Part shown: positions 14,924 to 22,917 of the stretch, piece after piece
Layout: each line of letters opens with the position of its first letter
Numbering within the stretch: the stretch's first letter is position 1
Virus record (IMG/VR): IMGVR_UViG_3300043015_000405
Span: 1-25,402 of that record
Source of the DNA: a virus
Length of the DNA stretch: 25,402 nt
Strand: one strand, 5' to 3'
Made by a program: the position numbers and the translations under genes
Notes under the pieces: model-generated
The model's input: the letters and a program-made list of their open reading frames with translations, nothing else
The model's database searches: none
What the model was told of the DNA's origin: nothing

Positions 14924-15140
14924 AGAACAAATTGCAGACGTATGGATGCTTTTTAAAGAGTATCTAGATAAAAAACATATCGAAATGGCAGCCGAAAGAT
15001 TTGTAGATTTACTTGCAGATTATGGAATTAGCGATGTGACTTTTACAGAACTATTAGGCACAGATACACATCTCGATCATGCTATAAATTATTATTTAGA
15101 TATTGACCAAGAAGATGAAATAGACGAAGAATGGGATTGA
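14916..15140 (+). CDS. Small acidic protein between uvsX and uvsY
   Basis: The 74-residue protein is mostly helical and very acidic, ending in DQEDEIDEEWD. It has no recognised domain, signal peptide or membrane segment. Its start overlaps the uvsX end, with GAGGA at 14900-14904 as a possible ribosome binding site, and it ends three bases before uvsY. I recall small acidic proteins in this place in marine T4-like phages. Fixed linkage suggests a helper of the UvsX-UvsY-gp32 system, but no function can be read from the sequence. Confidence 0.7.
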   Translation: MNEEQIADVWMLFKEYLDKKHIEMAAERFVDLLADYGISDVTFTELLGTDTHLDHAINYYLDIDQEDEIDEEWD

Positions 15141-15143
15141 TAT

Positions 15144-15599
15144 ATGGGTTGGTATAGCGAGATATCTCGTGATGTTGGTAAAATACCAAATGCAGTAGCA
15201 CACTACGAAAAAGAACTATCAGACGCAAAACAAGAATGTAAACTTGTCGGTAATGTTGAAAAGTCAGCAGCAGCTATGCCTGGTATCGTAGAGCATCGCT
15301 TTAATCAACTACAAGAGATTGAAGCTATACTAAACTATCTCAATATAGAACTACGTAGATTGCGTAGTTCATACTTCAAAAAATATCTTGAAAATTATCA
15401 ACGAGCTCTGTCAAGCCGTGACGTTGAAAAATACGTTGACGGTGAGGCAGACGTTGTTGACTATGAAAAAATTATTAACGAATTTGCACTACTACGTAAT
15501 AAATGGCTAGGTGTCCTAAAAGCACTCGATCAAAAGCAGTGGCAAATTACAAACGTAGTTAAACTACGTGTAGCGGGCATGGAGGATGCAAGTCTTTGA
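15144..15599 (+). CDS. uvsY: Recombination mediator UvsY
   Basis: The 151-residue protein is of the size of T4 UvsY (137 residues), the mediator that loads UvsX on gp32-coated single-stranded DNA. It is almost entirely helical, with a basic central LRRLRSSYFKKYLENYQRAL segment (about residues 70-89), an acidic VDGEADVVDYEKI segment, and a C-terminal KQWQITNVVKLRVAG typical of marine UvsY proteins. Position after uvsX supports the call. Its stop codon overlaps the TTG start of the following methyltransferase gene. Confidence 0.85.
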   Translation: MGWYSEISRDVGKIPNAVAHYEKELSDAKQECKLVGNVEKSAAAMPGIVEHRFNQLQEIEAILNYLNIELRRLRSSYFKKYLENYQRALSSRDVEKYVDGEADVVDYEKIINEFALLRNKWLGVLKALDQKQWQITNVVKLRVAGMEDASL

Positions 15600-16177
15600 G
15601 ATGTTTAGAAATAGGACCGGGAAAAAAACCGATCAAAGGATTTGAAAGTTTAAATCTAGGTGAAGGACAACGTACCGAAGGCGGAGCAGACCACGAAGGT
15701 GACGCTAGAAAGCTACCATTTAGTGATAAAACTTTTGACATTGTGTATAGTTCACATTGTATTGAACATATACAATGGTATCAAGTTGAAGATACTATTA
15801 ATGAATGGGCAAGGGTAGTTAAGCCTGGAGGTTCCTTAGAAGTTTGGACTGTGAACGGGTATGCTATTGCTAAATCATTAGTAGAATACGAAGAAACAGG
15901 AAAATGGATAGGCCCTCCTATTAAGGAATGGAATAATAAAAAAGTACTTGCTATGCTAAAGGACGATCCTTATTTGTGGGCAAGTGGTCGGATAATGAGT
16001 TATCCAAGATCTGGTGATTATGACTCGAACTTACATAGAGTAATATGGACGCCTAAATTTTTAAAACAATGTTTTGAAAAAGCAGGCTTAAAAAATATTA
16101 GAGATATGGATAGTAGTGAAGTAAGAGGTTATGACCACGGCTGGATCAATATGGGGGTTTGTGGTGTTAAACTTTAG
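15596..16177 (+). CDS. SAM-dependent methyltransferase (type 11-like)
   Basis: The 193-residue class I methyltransferase begins almost directly at the SAM-binding strand: motif I is LEIGPG at residues 4-9, followed by DARKLPFSDKTFDIVYSSHC (36-55), CIEHI, and EWARVVKPGGSLEVW (70-84). The start is unusual. The frame opens with TTG overlapping the uvsY stop (TTGA), with GGAGG at 15581-15585 ten bases upstream and no in-frame ATG near. The nearby ATG at 15601 is out of frame. The later part (HRVIWTPKFLKQCFEKAGL) is the usual family end. It opens the accessory glycan island, so a sugar or small-molecule methyl acceptor is likely; the substrate cannot be read. Confidence 0.85.
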   Translation: MRCLEIGPGKKPIKGFESLNLGEGQRTEGGADHEGDARKLPFSDKTFDIVYSSHCIEHIQWYQVEDTINEWARVVKPGGSLEVWTVNGYAIAKSLVEYEETGKWIGPPIKEWNNKKVLAMLKDDPYLWASGRIMSYPRSGDYDSNLHRVIWTPKFLKQCFEKAGLKNIRDMDSSEVRGYDHGWINMGVCGVKL

Positions 16178-17003
16178 GTCTATAGAACATTTAAATTTAG
16201 CAATTGTAAACAAGCTAGATAAAATACGCTCTTTGAATATTGACTTAGTAGTAGGCATACCTCGTTCAGGAATGTTGCCTGCAAGTTTAATTGCTACACA
16301 CTTACAATTACCATTCGTTGACGTTGATGGTTATAATTCTAACAGATGGTATATTAGAAATAAAAAAGTTACAGTGCCATCAGACATTCCTAGTAATCCG
16401 TTAAGGGTATTGCTAGTTGACGATAGTATTAATACTGGAAATGCTATGCGTAATGTGTTAGGATCGTTACGTAAAAGTAATGACACAGTTATAAAATTTG
16501 CAGTATACGGTTCACCTAAAAACAAATCTGAAGATATTGACTTTGTTTGTGAAGAATGTCCTTTACCTAGAGCATTCCAATGGAACATATGGAAACACAA
16601 TGACGCTAAAAATTGGGCAACAGACATGGACGGTGTATTGTGTCGCGACCCTAACAAAAAAGAAAACGACAAGGGTCCTCGTTTAGAACAGTTTTATAAA
16701 ACAGCAGATACAAAGTTTTTGTTCACTAAACCTATTAAGTATATTATTACTTCTAGAGAAGAACGTTTTAGAAAAGTTACAGAAGAATGGTTGTCGCAAA
16801 ATAATATAGCCTATGAAAAACTTATAATGAAACCTACCAGCAATCCCGGCGGCAATCAATCTCACGCCGAGTATAAAGCTAATACATTAAATAATTTGTC
16901 AGATGTAATTTTTTATATAGAAAGCGATCCCAAGCAGGCTAAGATTATGTCACAACTGGTTAAGATACCAATATGGTGTATAGATAATCAAAAATTATAT
17001 TAG
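16161..17003 (+). CDS. Phosphoribosyltransferase-HAD phosphatase fusion
   Basis: The roughly 280-residue protein joins two domains. The N-terminal type I phosphoribosyltransferase has VVGIPRSGMLPASLIA (about 30-45) and the PRPP loop VLLVDDSINTG (83-93). The C-terminal HAD-type phosphatase has DMDGVL with nucleophile Asp155 and Asp157, ITSRE with motif II Ser198, and an IESD motif near 255. The frame is open back to ATG 16131, which would overlap the previous gene by 47 bases. GTG codons at 16161 and 16164 just after a GGGGG sequence (16153-16157) are the more likely starts. Linked to methyltransferase and sugar genes, it may handle nucleotide or sugar phosphates. The exact reaction is unknown. 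Confidence 0.82.
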   Translation: MVLNFRSIEHLNLAIVNKLDKIRSLNIDLVVGIPRSGMLPASLIATHLQLPFVDVDGYNSNRWYIRNKKVTVPSDIPSNPLRVLLVDDSINTGNAMRNVLGSLRKSNDTVIKFAVYGSPKNKSEDIDFVCEECPLPRAFQWNIWKHNDAKNWATDMDGVLCRDPNKKENDKGPRLEQFYKTADTKFLFTKPIKYIITSREERFRKVTEEWLSQNNIAYEKLIMKPTSNPGGNQSHAEYKANTLNNLSDVIFYIESDPKQAKIMSQLVKIPIWCIDNQKLY

Positions 17004-17011
17004 GAAAAAAT

Positions 17012-17572
17012 ATGCAACAAGTAGATTATAGTTCATGTGCTAACTTACATGAGATAGCAAAAACAACACTTACAGGTTTATCAGAAGTTTATCATGAAGC
17101 GTTTCCAGAGTACATAAGACAACTTCCTAAGTTTTTATCTAAGTGTAGTAGTTATAGAGAACTAGGCACTAATCAAGGCGGATCTGCATCAGTTGCAATA
17201 TTAGAAAATCTTTCTTACTATGAATTAGTTGATAAAAGTTTTAAAAATTTTAGTCCAATAAAAAAACATGTCGATGCTTACGTTAAAGAAAATAGTATTG
17301 ATATTATATACCACGAAATGAGTTCGTTAGATGTTGATACTAATATAGAGACAGACTTTATACTAATAGATAGTGTACACAAATACAAACATGTTTCTTC
17401 AGAAATAAAATTATACGAACCTCTCACTAAGAAGTATATGATGTTTCATGACACTTTTGGCTTTCCTGGAGTGGGACAAGCTGTAAAAGATTTTTTAAAT
17501 TCTAATACCAACTGGAAACTTATAGAAGAACAAAAAGAGACTCCTGGATACATGGTGTTGGAGAGAGTATGA
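17012..17572 (+). CDS. Class I methyltransferase (type 24-like)
   Basis: The 186-residue protein has the pattern of the methyltransferase 24 / cephalosporin-hydroxylase-like group: YRELGTNQGGSA as motif I (48-59), FILIDSVHKYKHVSSEI (116-132), a plausible catalytic-face His123, and FHDT at 145-148. Many such phage and bacterial members sit in surface polysaccharide loci and methylate sugars. AGGA at 17002-17005 supports the ATG. The gene overlaps the following glycosyltransferase by four bases, so they are coexpressed. Confidence 0.78.
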   Translation: MQQVDYSSCANLHEIAKTTLTGLSEVYHEAFPEYIRQLPKFLSKCSSYRELGTNQGGSASVAILENLSYYELVDKSFKNFSPIKKHVDAYVKENSIDIIYHEMSSLDVDTNIETDFILIDSVHKYKHVSSEIKLYEPLTKKYMMFHDTFGFPGVGQAVKDFLNSNTNWKLIEEQKETPGYMVLERV

Positions 17573-18225
17573 TGAAAAATAAAACAATAATTATAAGTGG
17601 GGCAGATTCACATCGATACGGTGCTCATATTAATCATAAAAAATATGCAGACATTAGAGGCATTGATTATAAATTCCATTTAAGTAGCGGACTTGCAAAC
17701 CCTTTTTTTACTAAGTGTTATGCTATCTTAGACAGTTTTGAAAAAGGATACGAATACGTTTTATGGATAGACGATGATGCATTTTTTATAAATCCTAATT
17801 GGAATTGCTTAAATATTTGGAAAGAGTATGCTGAAGATGTTATTGTAACACAAGGAAGAACAAATAAAAAGTCTGGAATAACTCTTTTTAACAATGGTGT
17901 TATGTTTATAAGAAATACAAATAAAATGCGAGATTTATTTGAAAAAATACCTAACACTTCTTGGAAAGATATGCAAGCTAATTGGAATCAATCCTGGGGA
18001 CCTTTAGAAGGTAATGATCAGCCTAGAATGATTTACCTAACACAACTTTACTATCAAGATGCAGTTAAAATTTTAGAATATCCTGGATTTAACGCACATG
18101 AAATCACATTTAAGCAACGGAAAAAATTCTTAGAAACAGAGCCTCCTATTGCCCATATCACAGGCACTAATAAAGAAGGAAAGATACTAAGATTTATAGA
18201 TGTAACTGGTATACCAATTCCTTAA
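17569..18225 (+). CDS. DXD glycosyltransferase (GT34-like)
   Basis: The 218-residue protein has a GT-A-type core: an N-terminal strand KTIIISGAD, a Lys-rich nucleotide-binding region, and the metal-binding DDD at 68-70 in YVLWIDDDAFFINP. FNNGVMFIRNT near 111-121 and a late GNDQPRMI segment follow, as in galactosyl/mannosyl transferases of the GMA12/MNN10 type. No signal peptide or membrane anchor is present, so it acts in the cytoplasm. GGAGAGAG directly precedes the overlapping ATGATG start. Donor and acceptor cannot be assigned. Confidence 0.78.
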   Translation: MMKNKTIIISGADSHRYGAHINHKKYADIRGIDYKFHLSSGLANPFFTKCYAILDSFEKGYEYVLWIDDDAFFINPNWNCLNIWKEYAEDVIVTQGRTNKKSGITLFNNGVMFIRNTNKMRDLFEKIPNTSWKDMQANWNQSWGPLEGNDQPRMIYLTQLYYQDAVKILEYPGFNAHEITFKQRKKFLETEPPIAHITGTNKEGKILRFIDVTGIPIP

Positions 18226-18243
18226 TTTACATTAACCTATTGC

Positions 18244-18251
18244 TATAAATA
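18244..18251 (+). promoter_or_regulatory. Consensus late promoter, five bases before ATG
   Basis: A perfect TATAAATA is followed by TCTTT and then the ATG at 18257. T4 spacing puts +1 on the A of the ATG, as for the promoters at 758 and 10116. It lies in the only real gap (31 bases) of the glycan island and indicates late expression of the genes from 18257 on. Confidence 0.75.
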
Positions 18252-18256
18252 TCTTT

Positions 18257-19024
18257 ATGAAAGTAATACTAGTCACAGGTGGCTTTGATCCACTACACTC
18301 AGGACATATTGAATTATTCAAAGAAGCAAAAAAACTAGGTGATAAGCTGATTGTAGGAGTGAATTCCGATGACTGGCTTACACGCAAAAAAGGCAGGCCG
18401 TTTATGCCCTTTACAGAACGTGCAGCACTTATTAAAGAACTTGCAGTAGTTGATAAAGTTATCGGGTTCGAAGATAGTGACGACAGTGCTTGTCAAGCAA
18501 TATTCCATACACTGTCAACAGAATCTAGTAAAATAATATTTGCTAATGGCGGCGACAGAACTAATACCACAACCCCAGAATACAAACAATACGGTGGCCA
18601 TCCGGATGTTGAATTTGCATTCGGAGTCGGAGGATCAAATAAAGCTAATAGTTCAAGTTGGATACTAGACGAATGGAAAACACAAAAGACAGAACGTGAC
18701 TGGGGATATTGGCGGGTATTAGACGACAAGCCGTCCAAAGGTTATAAGGTAAAAGAGCTTGTAATTTATCCAGGTAAAAGTTTAAGTGATCAGCGACATT
18801 TCAAACGTAGCGAGGTTTGGTCAGTACTAGAAGGTACAGTTAAGATGCAAACAGAATTTGAAAGTAGACAAGAACAGGTTTATCTTGAACGTCATAGCCG
18901 TCCTTATGAAATAGACATAGAAGTATGGCATAAAGCAAGTAACCCAGGAACTGAAAACGCACACATATTAGAAGTCCAATGGGGCGATTGTTATGAAGAA
19001 GACATAGAAAGAAGAGACCAATGA
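18257..19024 (+). CDS. Nucleotidyltransferase-cupin fusion
   Basis: The 255-residue protein joins an N-terminal cytidylyltransferase-like domain (residues 1-140) to a C-terminal cupin (about 150-250). The first has GGFDPLHSGH with the HxGH signature at 14-17, VGVNSDDWL, RAALIKEL and NGGDR (97-101), as in TagD, RfaE and related nucleotide-sugar enzymes. The cupin resembles mannose-6-phosphate isomerase type II: YWRVLDDKPSKGYKVKEL, RHFKRSEVW (metal ligand candidates His181 and Glu186), VLEGTV and WHKASNPG. The pair would activate and isomerise or sense a sugar phosphate for glycan synthesis. The likely product is an NDP-sugar or polyol, but the substrate is not assigned. It overlaps the next gene by four bases. 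Confidence 0.85.
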   Translation: MKVILVTGGFDPLHSGHIELFKEAKKLGDKLIVGVNSDDWLTRKKGRPFMPFTERAALIKELAVVDKVIGFEDSDDSACQAIFHTLSTESSKIIFANGGDRTNTTTPEYKQYGGHPDVEFAFGVGGSNKANSSSWILDEWKTQKTERDWGYWRVLDDKPSKGYKVKELVIYPGKSLSDQRHFKRSEVWSVLEGTVKMQTEFESRQEQVYLERHSRPYEIDIEVWHKASNPGTENAHILEVQWGDCYEEDIERRDQ

Positions 19025-19692
19025 AAGTATTTGTAGGTTACGAACCAAGGGAAGATATAGCGTATCAAGTTTGTAAACACAGTATTCAAAACAAACAACC
19101 AAAAGCAGAAGTACGTCCCCTAATACAAAAAGAACTACGTGATGCTGGTTGGTATTCAAGACCAGTAGATAAACTAGCCAGTACAGAGTTTACGTTTACA
19201 CGATTTCTTATTCCTGAACTTATGAACTTTAAGGGTTGGGCAGTGTTTATGGATTGCGACATGATACTTACAACAGATATAAAAGAGTTGTTTGATCAAG
19301 CAGATGACAAGTATGCTGTAATGTGTGTACAGCATGATTATACGCCGCGTGAAGGTATTAAAATGGATGGTCAAAAGCAAACCATTTATCCACGTAAAAA
19401 CTGGTCAAGTGTAGTATTATGGAACTGTGGTCATCCTAGCAACAGAGTTGTCACACAAGACTTTGTAAATGATACAGAACTAAATGGTGCATATATGCAT
19501 CGCTTTAGTTGGTTAAAGGACGAAGAAATTGGAGAGCTTGATCATACATGGAACTATCTTGTTGGCGTGTATGATGATATCGAAACACCGAAGTTGATAC
19601 ATTATACAGAAGGCGGTCCTTGGTTTGAAAATTACAGAGACTGCGAGTTTAATGAACTGTGGAAAAACGAACTGTATGATATGTTTAAGTAA
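19021..19692 (+). CDS. DXD glycosyltransferase (GT8-like)
   Basis: The 223-residue cytosolic glycosyltransferase has a GT-A core. It starts with KVFVGYEPREDIAYQVCKHS, the family opening, followed by FTFTRFLIPELMNF and the metal-binding DCD at 78-80 in AVFMDCDMILTTDI. Next come a VLWNCGHPSN acceptor-side segment and LDHTWNYL plus LIHYTEGGPWFEN near the end, typical of phage and bacterial GT8-like enzymes. It overlaps the nucleotidyltransferase-cupin gene by four bases and probably uses a sugar that enzyme helps make. Confidence 0.85.
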   Translation: MKVFVGYEPREDIAYQVCKHSIQNKQPKAEVRPLIQKELRDAGWYSRPVDKLASTEFTFTRFLIPELMNFKGWAVFMDCDMILTTDIKELFDQADDKYAVMCVQHDYTPREGIKMDGQKQTIYPRKNWSSVVLWNCGHPSNRVVTQDFVNDTELNGAYMHRFSWLKDEEIGELDHTWNYLVGVYDDIETPKLIHYTEGGPWFENYRDCEFNELWKNELYDMFK

Positions 19693-20452
19693 AAATCTTA
19701 CAGACGAATATGTAAATATGTTTGCCAAAGGTGCTAGGTTGCCTATAGAAGATTACAACTATGACTTTGGTAATAAACCTATACTAATACGAAGCATGGG
19801 TAAACGTAAACTTATACACGAGTGTTGGAAAAACAATCACACTTTTTATTATATGGATAGCGGCTATGTAGGTAACTATAAGTCTAAATCTAATCCTAAC
19901 GGATGGAAGGTGTGGCATCGTATTGTAAAAAATAATGTACAGCATAGCGATATTACAGAACGTTCAGATGACAGGTGGAAACGTTTAGATTATCCTATAG
20001 AAAAACGTAAACAAGGAAAACACATTTTGCTTGTTACTCCGTCAGAAAAGCCGTGTAAGTTTTACGGCGTTGACAAAACTCTATGGGTAGAACAAACTGT
20101 TTCATTACTTAAAAAGTATACAGACAGACCAATAGTAATAAGAGATAAAGCACCAAGACAACAACGTATAACAAAAACAATATTTGATGATCTAAAAGAC
20201 TGTCATGCACTTGTCACTTATCAAAGTATTGCAGCAGTAGAAAGTGTGTTATATGGTGTCCCAGCGTTTACAGCAGCACCTACAGCAGCAGATCCAGTAT
20301 GCGATAAGGATCTTAGTCTAATTGAAACACCTACTGTACAAGACGAACATAAAATATATAAATGGGCGTGTCACTTAGCATATGGACAATTTCATAACGA
20401 TGAATTAAAAAATGGAACAGCCTACAGGATATTAATGAATGAAAACAGTTAG
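19676..20452 (+). CDS. Glycan-synthesis protein, paralogue A (GT-B-like)
   Basis: The protein is one of three diverged paralogues in this island. The preferred start ATG 19676 gives 258 residues. The frame is open to 19625, which would overlap the preceding gene by 68 bases. It shares with the other two a KHILLV strand (115-120), TDRPIVIR (149-156), a TYQSIAAVESVLYGVPAFT segment (181-199) and an IETPTVQDE end. These resemble GT-B/capsule-biosynthesis (KpsS-like) proteins. This copy lacks the HP residues that follow the arginine in copies B and C (it has RDKAP), so it may be altered in activity. Confidence 0.65.
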   Translation: MICLSKNLTDEYVNMFAKGARLPIEDYNYDFGNKPILIRSMGKRKLIHECWKNNHTFYYMDSGYVGNYKSKSNPNGWKVWHRIVKNNVQHSDITERSDDRWKRLDYPIEKRKQGKHILLVTPSEKPCKFYGVDKTLWVEQTVSLLKKYTDRPIVIRDKAPRQQRITKTIFDDLKDCHALVTYQSIAAVESVLYGVPAFTAAPTAADPVCDKDLSLIETPTVQDEHKIYKWACHLAYGQFHNDELKNGTAYRILMNENS

Positions 20453-21353
20453 AATTTATTATGCAGGCATACCAGCTAAAAATAATAAACGAGAAAAAAG
20501 AGACGTTTTAAAAAACTTTCACTTAGGAGTAGGTGAAGGTGGTCACAGTACAGAAGTAGAAAACACAGACTGGCAACCATCAGATCTTGCAGTTATGCAA
20601 GGATGGGTACACGCCAATAGTGGTAACACTCCACACTTAGTTTTTAGAAAAAGAATTATTACAGAACAAAAAAGAATAGGTAAACACACATTAGCTATTG
20701 ACAGTAATTTATTTTTATATAGAGATCCAGGGAACACTAAGCAATACTTACGATTTAGTCTAGATGATGTTTTTCCTACTACAGGAAACTATTTTATAGA
20801 TAGTGTAAATGCTAATAGGTGGCAACAGATTAAAAAAGATCTTAATATAGATTTAAAACCTTGGACTAACAAAGGTAAACATATCCTTATATGTTTACAA
20901 AGAAATGGCGGCTGGAGCATGGCCGGCCTAGATGTGATGGAATGGTGTAACTTAACTATACAAAGTATTAAACAATATACAGATAGACCAATTGTAGTTC
21001 GAGCACATCCGGGAGATAAACGAGCACAGCAGTATTTAAAATTAAATCATCCTAATGTAACAATTAGTAATAAAGCATCTATACTTGAAGATTTTCATAA
21101 ATGCTGGGCTGTTGTAACATATAACAGTAGTCCTGGAGTTGCCGCAGCAATAGAAGGTATTCCTGTGTTTGTTACAGACCCTACCCCGCAAATAAGTCAA
21201 GCATACGATGTATGTAATACTAATTTAAAAGATATTGAAAGGCCTGAGAGACCTGACAGACAGCAATGGATAGAAAAGATTTCAATGAGTCATTTTAATT
21301 TTAACGATTTAAAAACTGGAGTTGCTTGGAAAATTATAAAGGAATACTTATGA
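20439..21353 (+). CDS. Glycan-synthesis protein, paralogue B (GT-B-like)
   Basis: The 304-residue protein overlaps copy A by 14 bases. Its N-terminal half has the segments DLAVMQGWVHA and LAIDSNLFLYRDPGNTKQYL. The C-terminal half has KHILICLQRNGGWSM (147-161), TDRPIVVRAHP (181-191), VVTYNSSPGVAAAIEGIPVFV (225-245) and DIERPERPDRQQW. The arrangement of a TDRPIVVR-HP strand and an S-S-P-G-x-A-A-x-x-G-x-P-x-F segment is that of GT-B transferases and capsule export/synthesis proteins. Donor and acceptor are unknown. Similarity to copies A and C is clear in motif order and spacing. Confidence 0.68.
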   Translation: MKTVRIYYAGIPAKNNKREKRDVLKNFHLGVGEGGHSTEVENTDWQPSDLAVMQGWVHANSGNTPHLVFRKRIITEQKRIGKHTLAIDSNLFLYRDPGNTKQYLRFSLDDVFPTTGNYFIDSVNANRWQQIKKDLNIDLKPWTNKGKHILICLQRNGGWSMAGLDVMEWCNLTIQSIKQYTDRPIVVRAHPGDKRAQQYLKLNHPNVTISNKASILEDFHKCWAVVTYNSSPGVAAAIEGIPVFVTDPTPQISQAYDVCNTNLKDIERPERPDRQQWIEKISMSHFNFNDLKTGVAWKIIKEYL

Positions 21354-22195
21354 AAAATATCACAGTTGTTACCACGTTCCATAAAGAAGGACTAGACTTA
21401 TACGGCCAAAGATTTTTAGATAGCTTCTCTCAGAGAGTAGATAAAAAAATCAAGATGCTAGTTTATGCAGAAGATTGCAATCCAACCAATCCAGATCCGG
21501 AACAGATTATAATACTAGATGCAAAAGAAGCATTGCCTAAACTAAACACATTTAAAGAGCGTTGGAAGGATGATCCTAAAGCAAATGGTACTCCGCCAGA
21601 CGATATTAAACGTAGTCGTCCTAGAGATTGGCACAAAGGATTTAAATGGGATGCAGTGAGATTTGCAAATAAAGTATACGCTGTGCTTGATGCTTGCGAA
21701 AGATCTAAAGATTGGTGTGTTTGGATGGATGCAGATATGTTTGTTCATAGCAGCTGGGGTCATAAACAATTTGCAAAACTACTTCCAGATAATATGTGGC
21801 TAACTTATGTAGGCCGTGGCAGAGCAGCAGCAACTTGGCCAGAATGCGGGTTTTACGGTATGAATTTAAATCATCCAGTGTGTCACGAGTTTCTCAAAGA
21901 ATTCGAACGTATGTATGAAGAAGCAGATGATGGTATTTTTAAATTACCCGAATGGCATGATAGTTATGTGTTCGGATATATATTAAATAATATGAAAAAA
22001 GATTTTCCTTTGGTTTTAGATTACACTGCAAACACTGTTTTACAAACTGCAAGGACTGGCGGCGGCGGACATCCTTTAATCAATACTGAGCTAGGTGCAT
22101 ATATTGATCATCTTAAAGGCGCTAGGAAAAATTTAAAGAAATCAAAAAAAAGTGATATAAGCGTTACTCGTACAGAAGAGTACTGGAGACAGTAA
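21350..22195 (+). CDS. DXD glycosyltransferase
   Basis: The 281-residue protein is a predicted cytosolic glycosyltransferase. The true start is ATG 21350, which overlaps the previous stop (ATGA) and has AAAGGA upstream; an in-frame TTG at 21326 is unlikely. Evidence is the strand ITVVTTFHKEG at the N-terminus, the FKWDAVRFANKVYAVLDA helix, the metal-binding DAD at 127-129 in CVWMDADMFVH, GFYGMNLNHP, and a WHDSYVFGYIL segment near the end. A basic C-terminus (ARKNLKKSKK) follows. It sits between paralogues B and C and is coupled to both neighbours. Confidence 0.82.
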   Translation: MKNITVVTTFHKEGLDLYGQRFLDSFSQRVDKKIKMLVYAEDCNPTNPDPEQIIILDAKEALPKLNTFKERWKDDPKANGTPPDDIKRSRPRDWHKGFKWDAVRFANKVYAVLDACERSKDWCVWMDADMFVHSSWGHKQFAKLLPDNMWLTYVGRGRAAATWPECGFYGMNLNHPVCHEFLKEFERMYEEADDGIFKLPEWHDSYVFGYILNNMKKDFPLVLDYTANTVLQTARTGGGGHPLINTELGAYIDHLKGARKNLKKSKKSDISVTRTEEYWRQ

Positions 22196-22917
22196 TGGAA
22201 AAATATGCAGCAATAACAAGTATGGATCGTAAATATTATGATCATTGTGGAAGGTCTATGCTAAGGTCTTTCAAAACAAATTGGTCTCATCTGTTTAATT
22301 TATATGTGTATAACGAAGATGAGTTTGAAGTAAAAGTAAAAGCAGTAACTCCTGTTGGATGGGATCTTGGTTTAGAATATGACAATTTTATGTCTCGACA
22401 TAATAATCCTAGAGTAAAAACTTTTGCAAAAAAAGGGTTCACAATTATACATGCAATGGATAATATAGATTGTGAAAAGTTAATTTGGTTAGATGGTGAT
22501 ACAATAATTAAAGCAGAAGTTCCAATGCAGTTATTAGAACTAATATCGCCAGACGATGTCCTTAGTACACATTTTAGCGTATGGCATATAAAAGATGACG
22601 TATCTTATCATAGTTGTGAAACAGGGTTTTTTATTTTAAATAAAAAACATAAAGGCTATACAGACTTTTGTAATACATACAAACAAATATATTACGAAGA
22701 CAATATAGACGGATTAAGACGGTTTTATGACGGAGAAGTTTACGGCAAAACTGTAGAATTAATGGAAGCTAAGGGACATAAGATGTTAAATCTTAACCCA
22801 GGAAAACATAAGACACCTATTAGTAGAAGTGTAATATCTCCATACTTAGATCATTACAAAGCAGGATTAAAAGATCAAATAGATTATAGTAAATTAGAAA
22901 AAGAGTATGAAGATTAG
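22195..22917 (+). CDS. DXD glycosyltransferase (GT8/GT32-like)
   Basis: The 240-residue protein has an N-terminal strand YAAITSMDRKYYDHCGRSML, a helix with FAKKGFTIIHAM, the metal-binding DGD at 100-102 in LIWLDGDTIIK, and a CETGFFILNKKHKGY acceptor-side segment. It has no membrane segment. The start codon overlaps the preceding TAA (TAATG), and the gene overlaps paralogue C by 11 bases. It is the fourth DXD enzyme in the cluster and differs clearly in sequence from the other three, so a distinct linkage or donor is likely. Confidence 0.82.
   Translation: MEKYAAITSMDRKYYDHCGRSMLRSFKTNWSHLFNLYVYNEDEFEVKVKAVTPVGWDLGLEYDNFMSRHNNPRVKTFAKKGFTIIHAMDNIDCEKLIWLDGDTIIKAEVPMQLLELISPDDVLSTHFSVWHIKDDVSYHSCETGFFILNKKHKGYTDFCNTYKQIYYEDNIDGLRRFYDGEVYGKTVELMEAKGHKMLNLNPGKHKTPISRSVISPYLDHYKAGLKDQIDYSKLEKEYED

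Noticed and set aside
16131-16160. ATG start of the PRT-HAD gene within the methyltransferase gene
   Set aside because: It implies a 47-base overlap and adds residues that look like out-of-frame methyltransferase sequence. GTG codons after GGGGG at 16153 fit better.
16498-16686. Plus-strand 62-codon frame inside the PRT-HAD gene
   Set aside because: It is nested in a conserved two-domain gene in another frame, with no ribosome binding site and a composition unlike its neighbours.
19625-19675. Upstream ATG giving paralogue A 17 more residues
   Set aside because: It would overlap the previous glycosyltransferase by 68 bases and adds a Cys-rich, unconvincing segment. ATG 19676 is the first economical start, though not certain.
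20341-20370. TATAAATG-like sequence as another late promoter
   Set aside because: It differs from consensus at the last base, lies inside a coding region, and no gene starts at a useful distance.
21326-21349. In-frame TTG start for the DXD glycosyltransferase
   Set aside because: ATG 21350 overlaps the previous stop (ATGA), has AAAGGA upstream, and matches the family's N-terminal strand.
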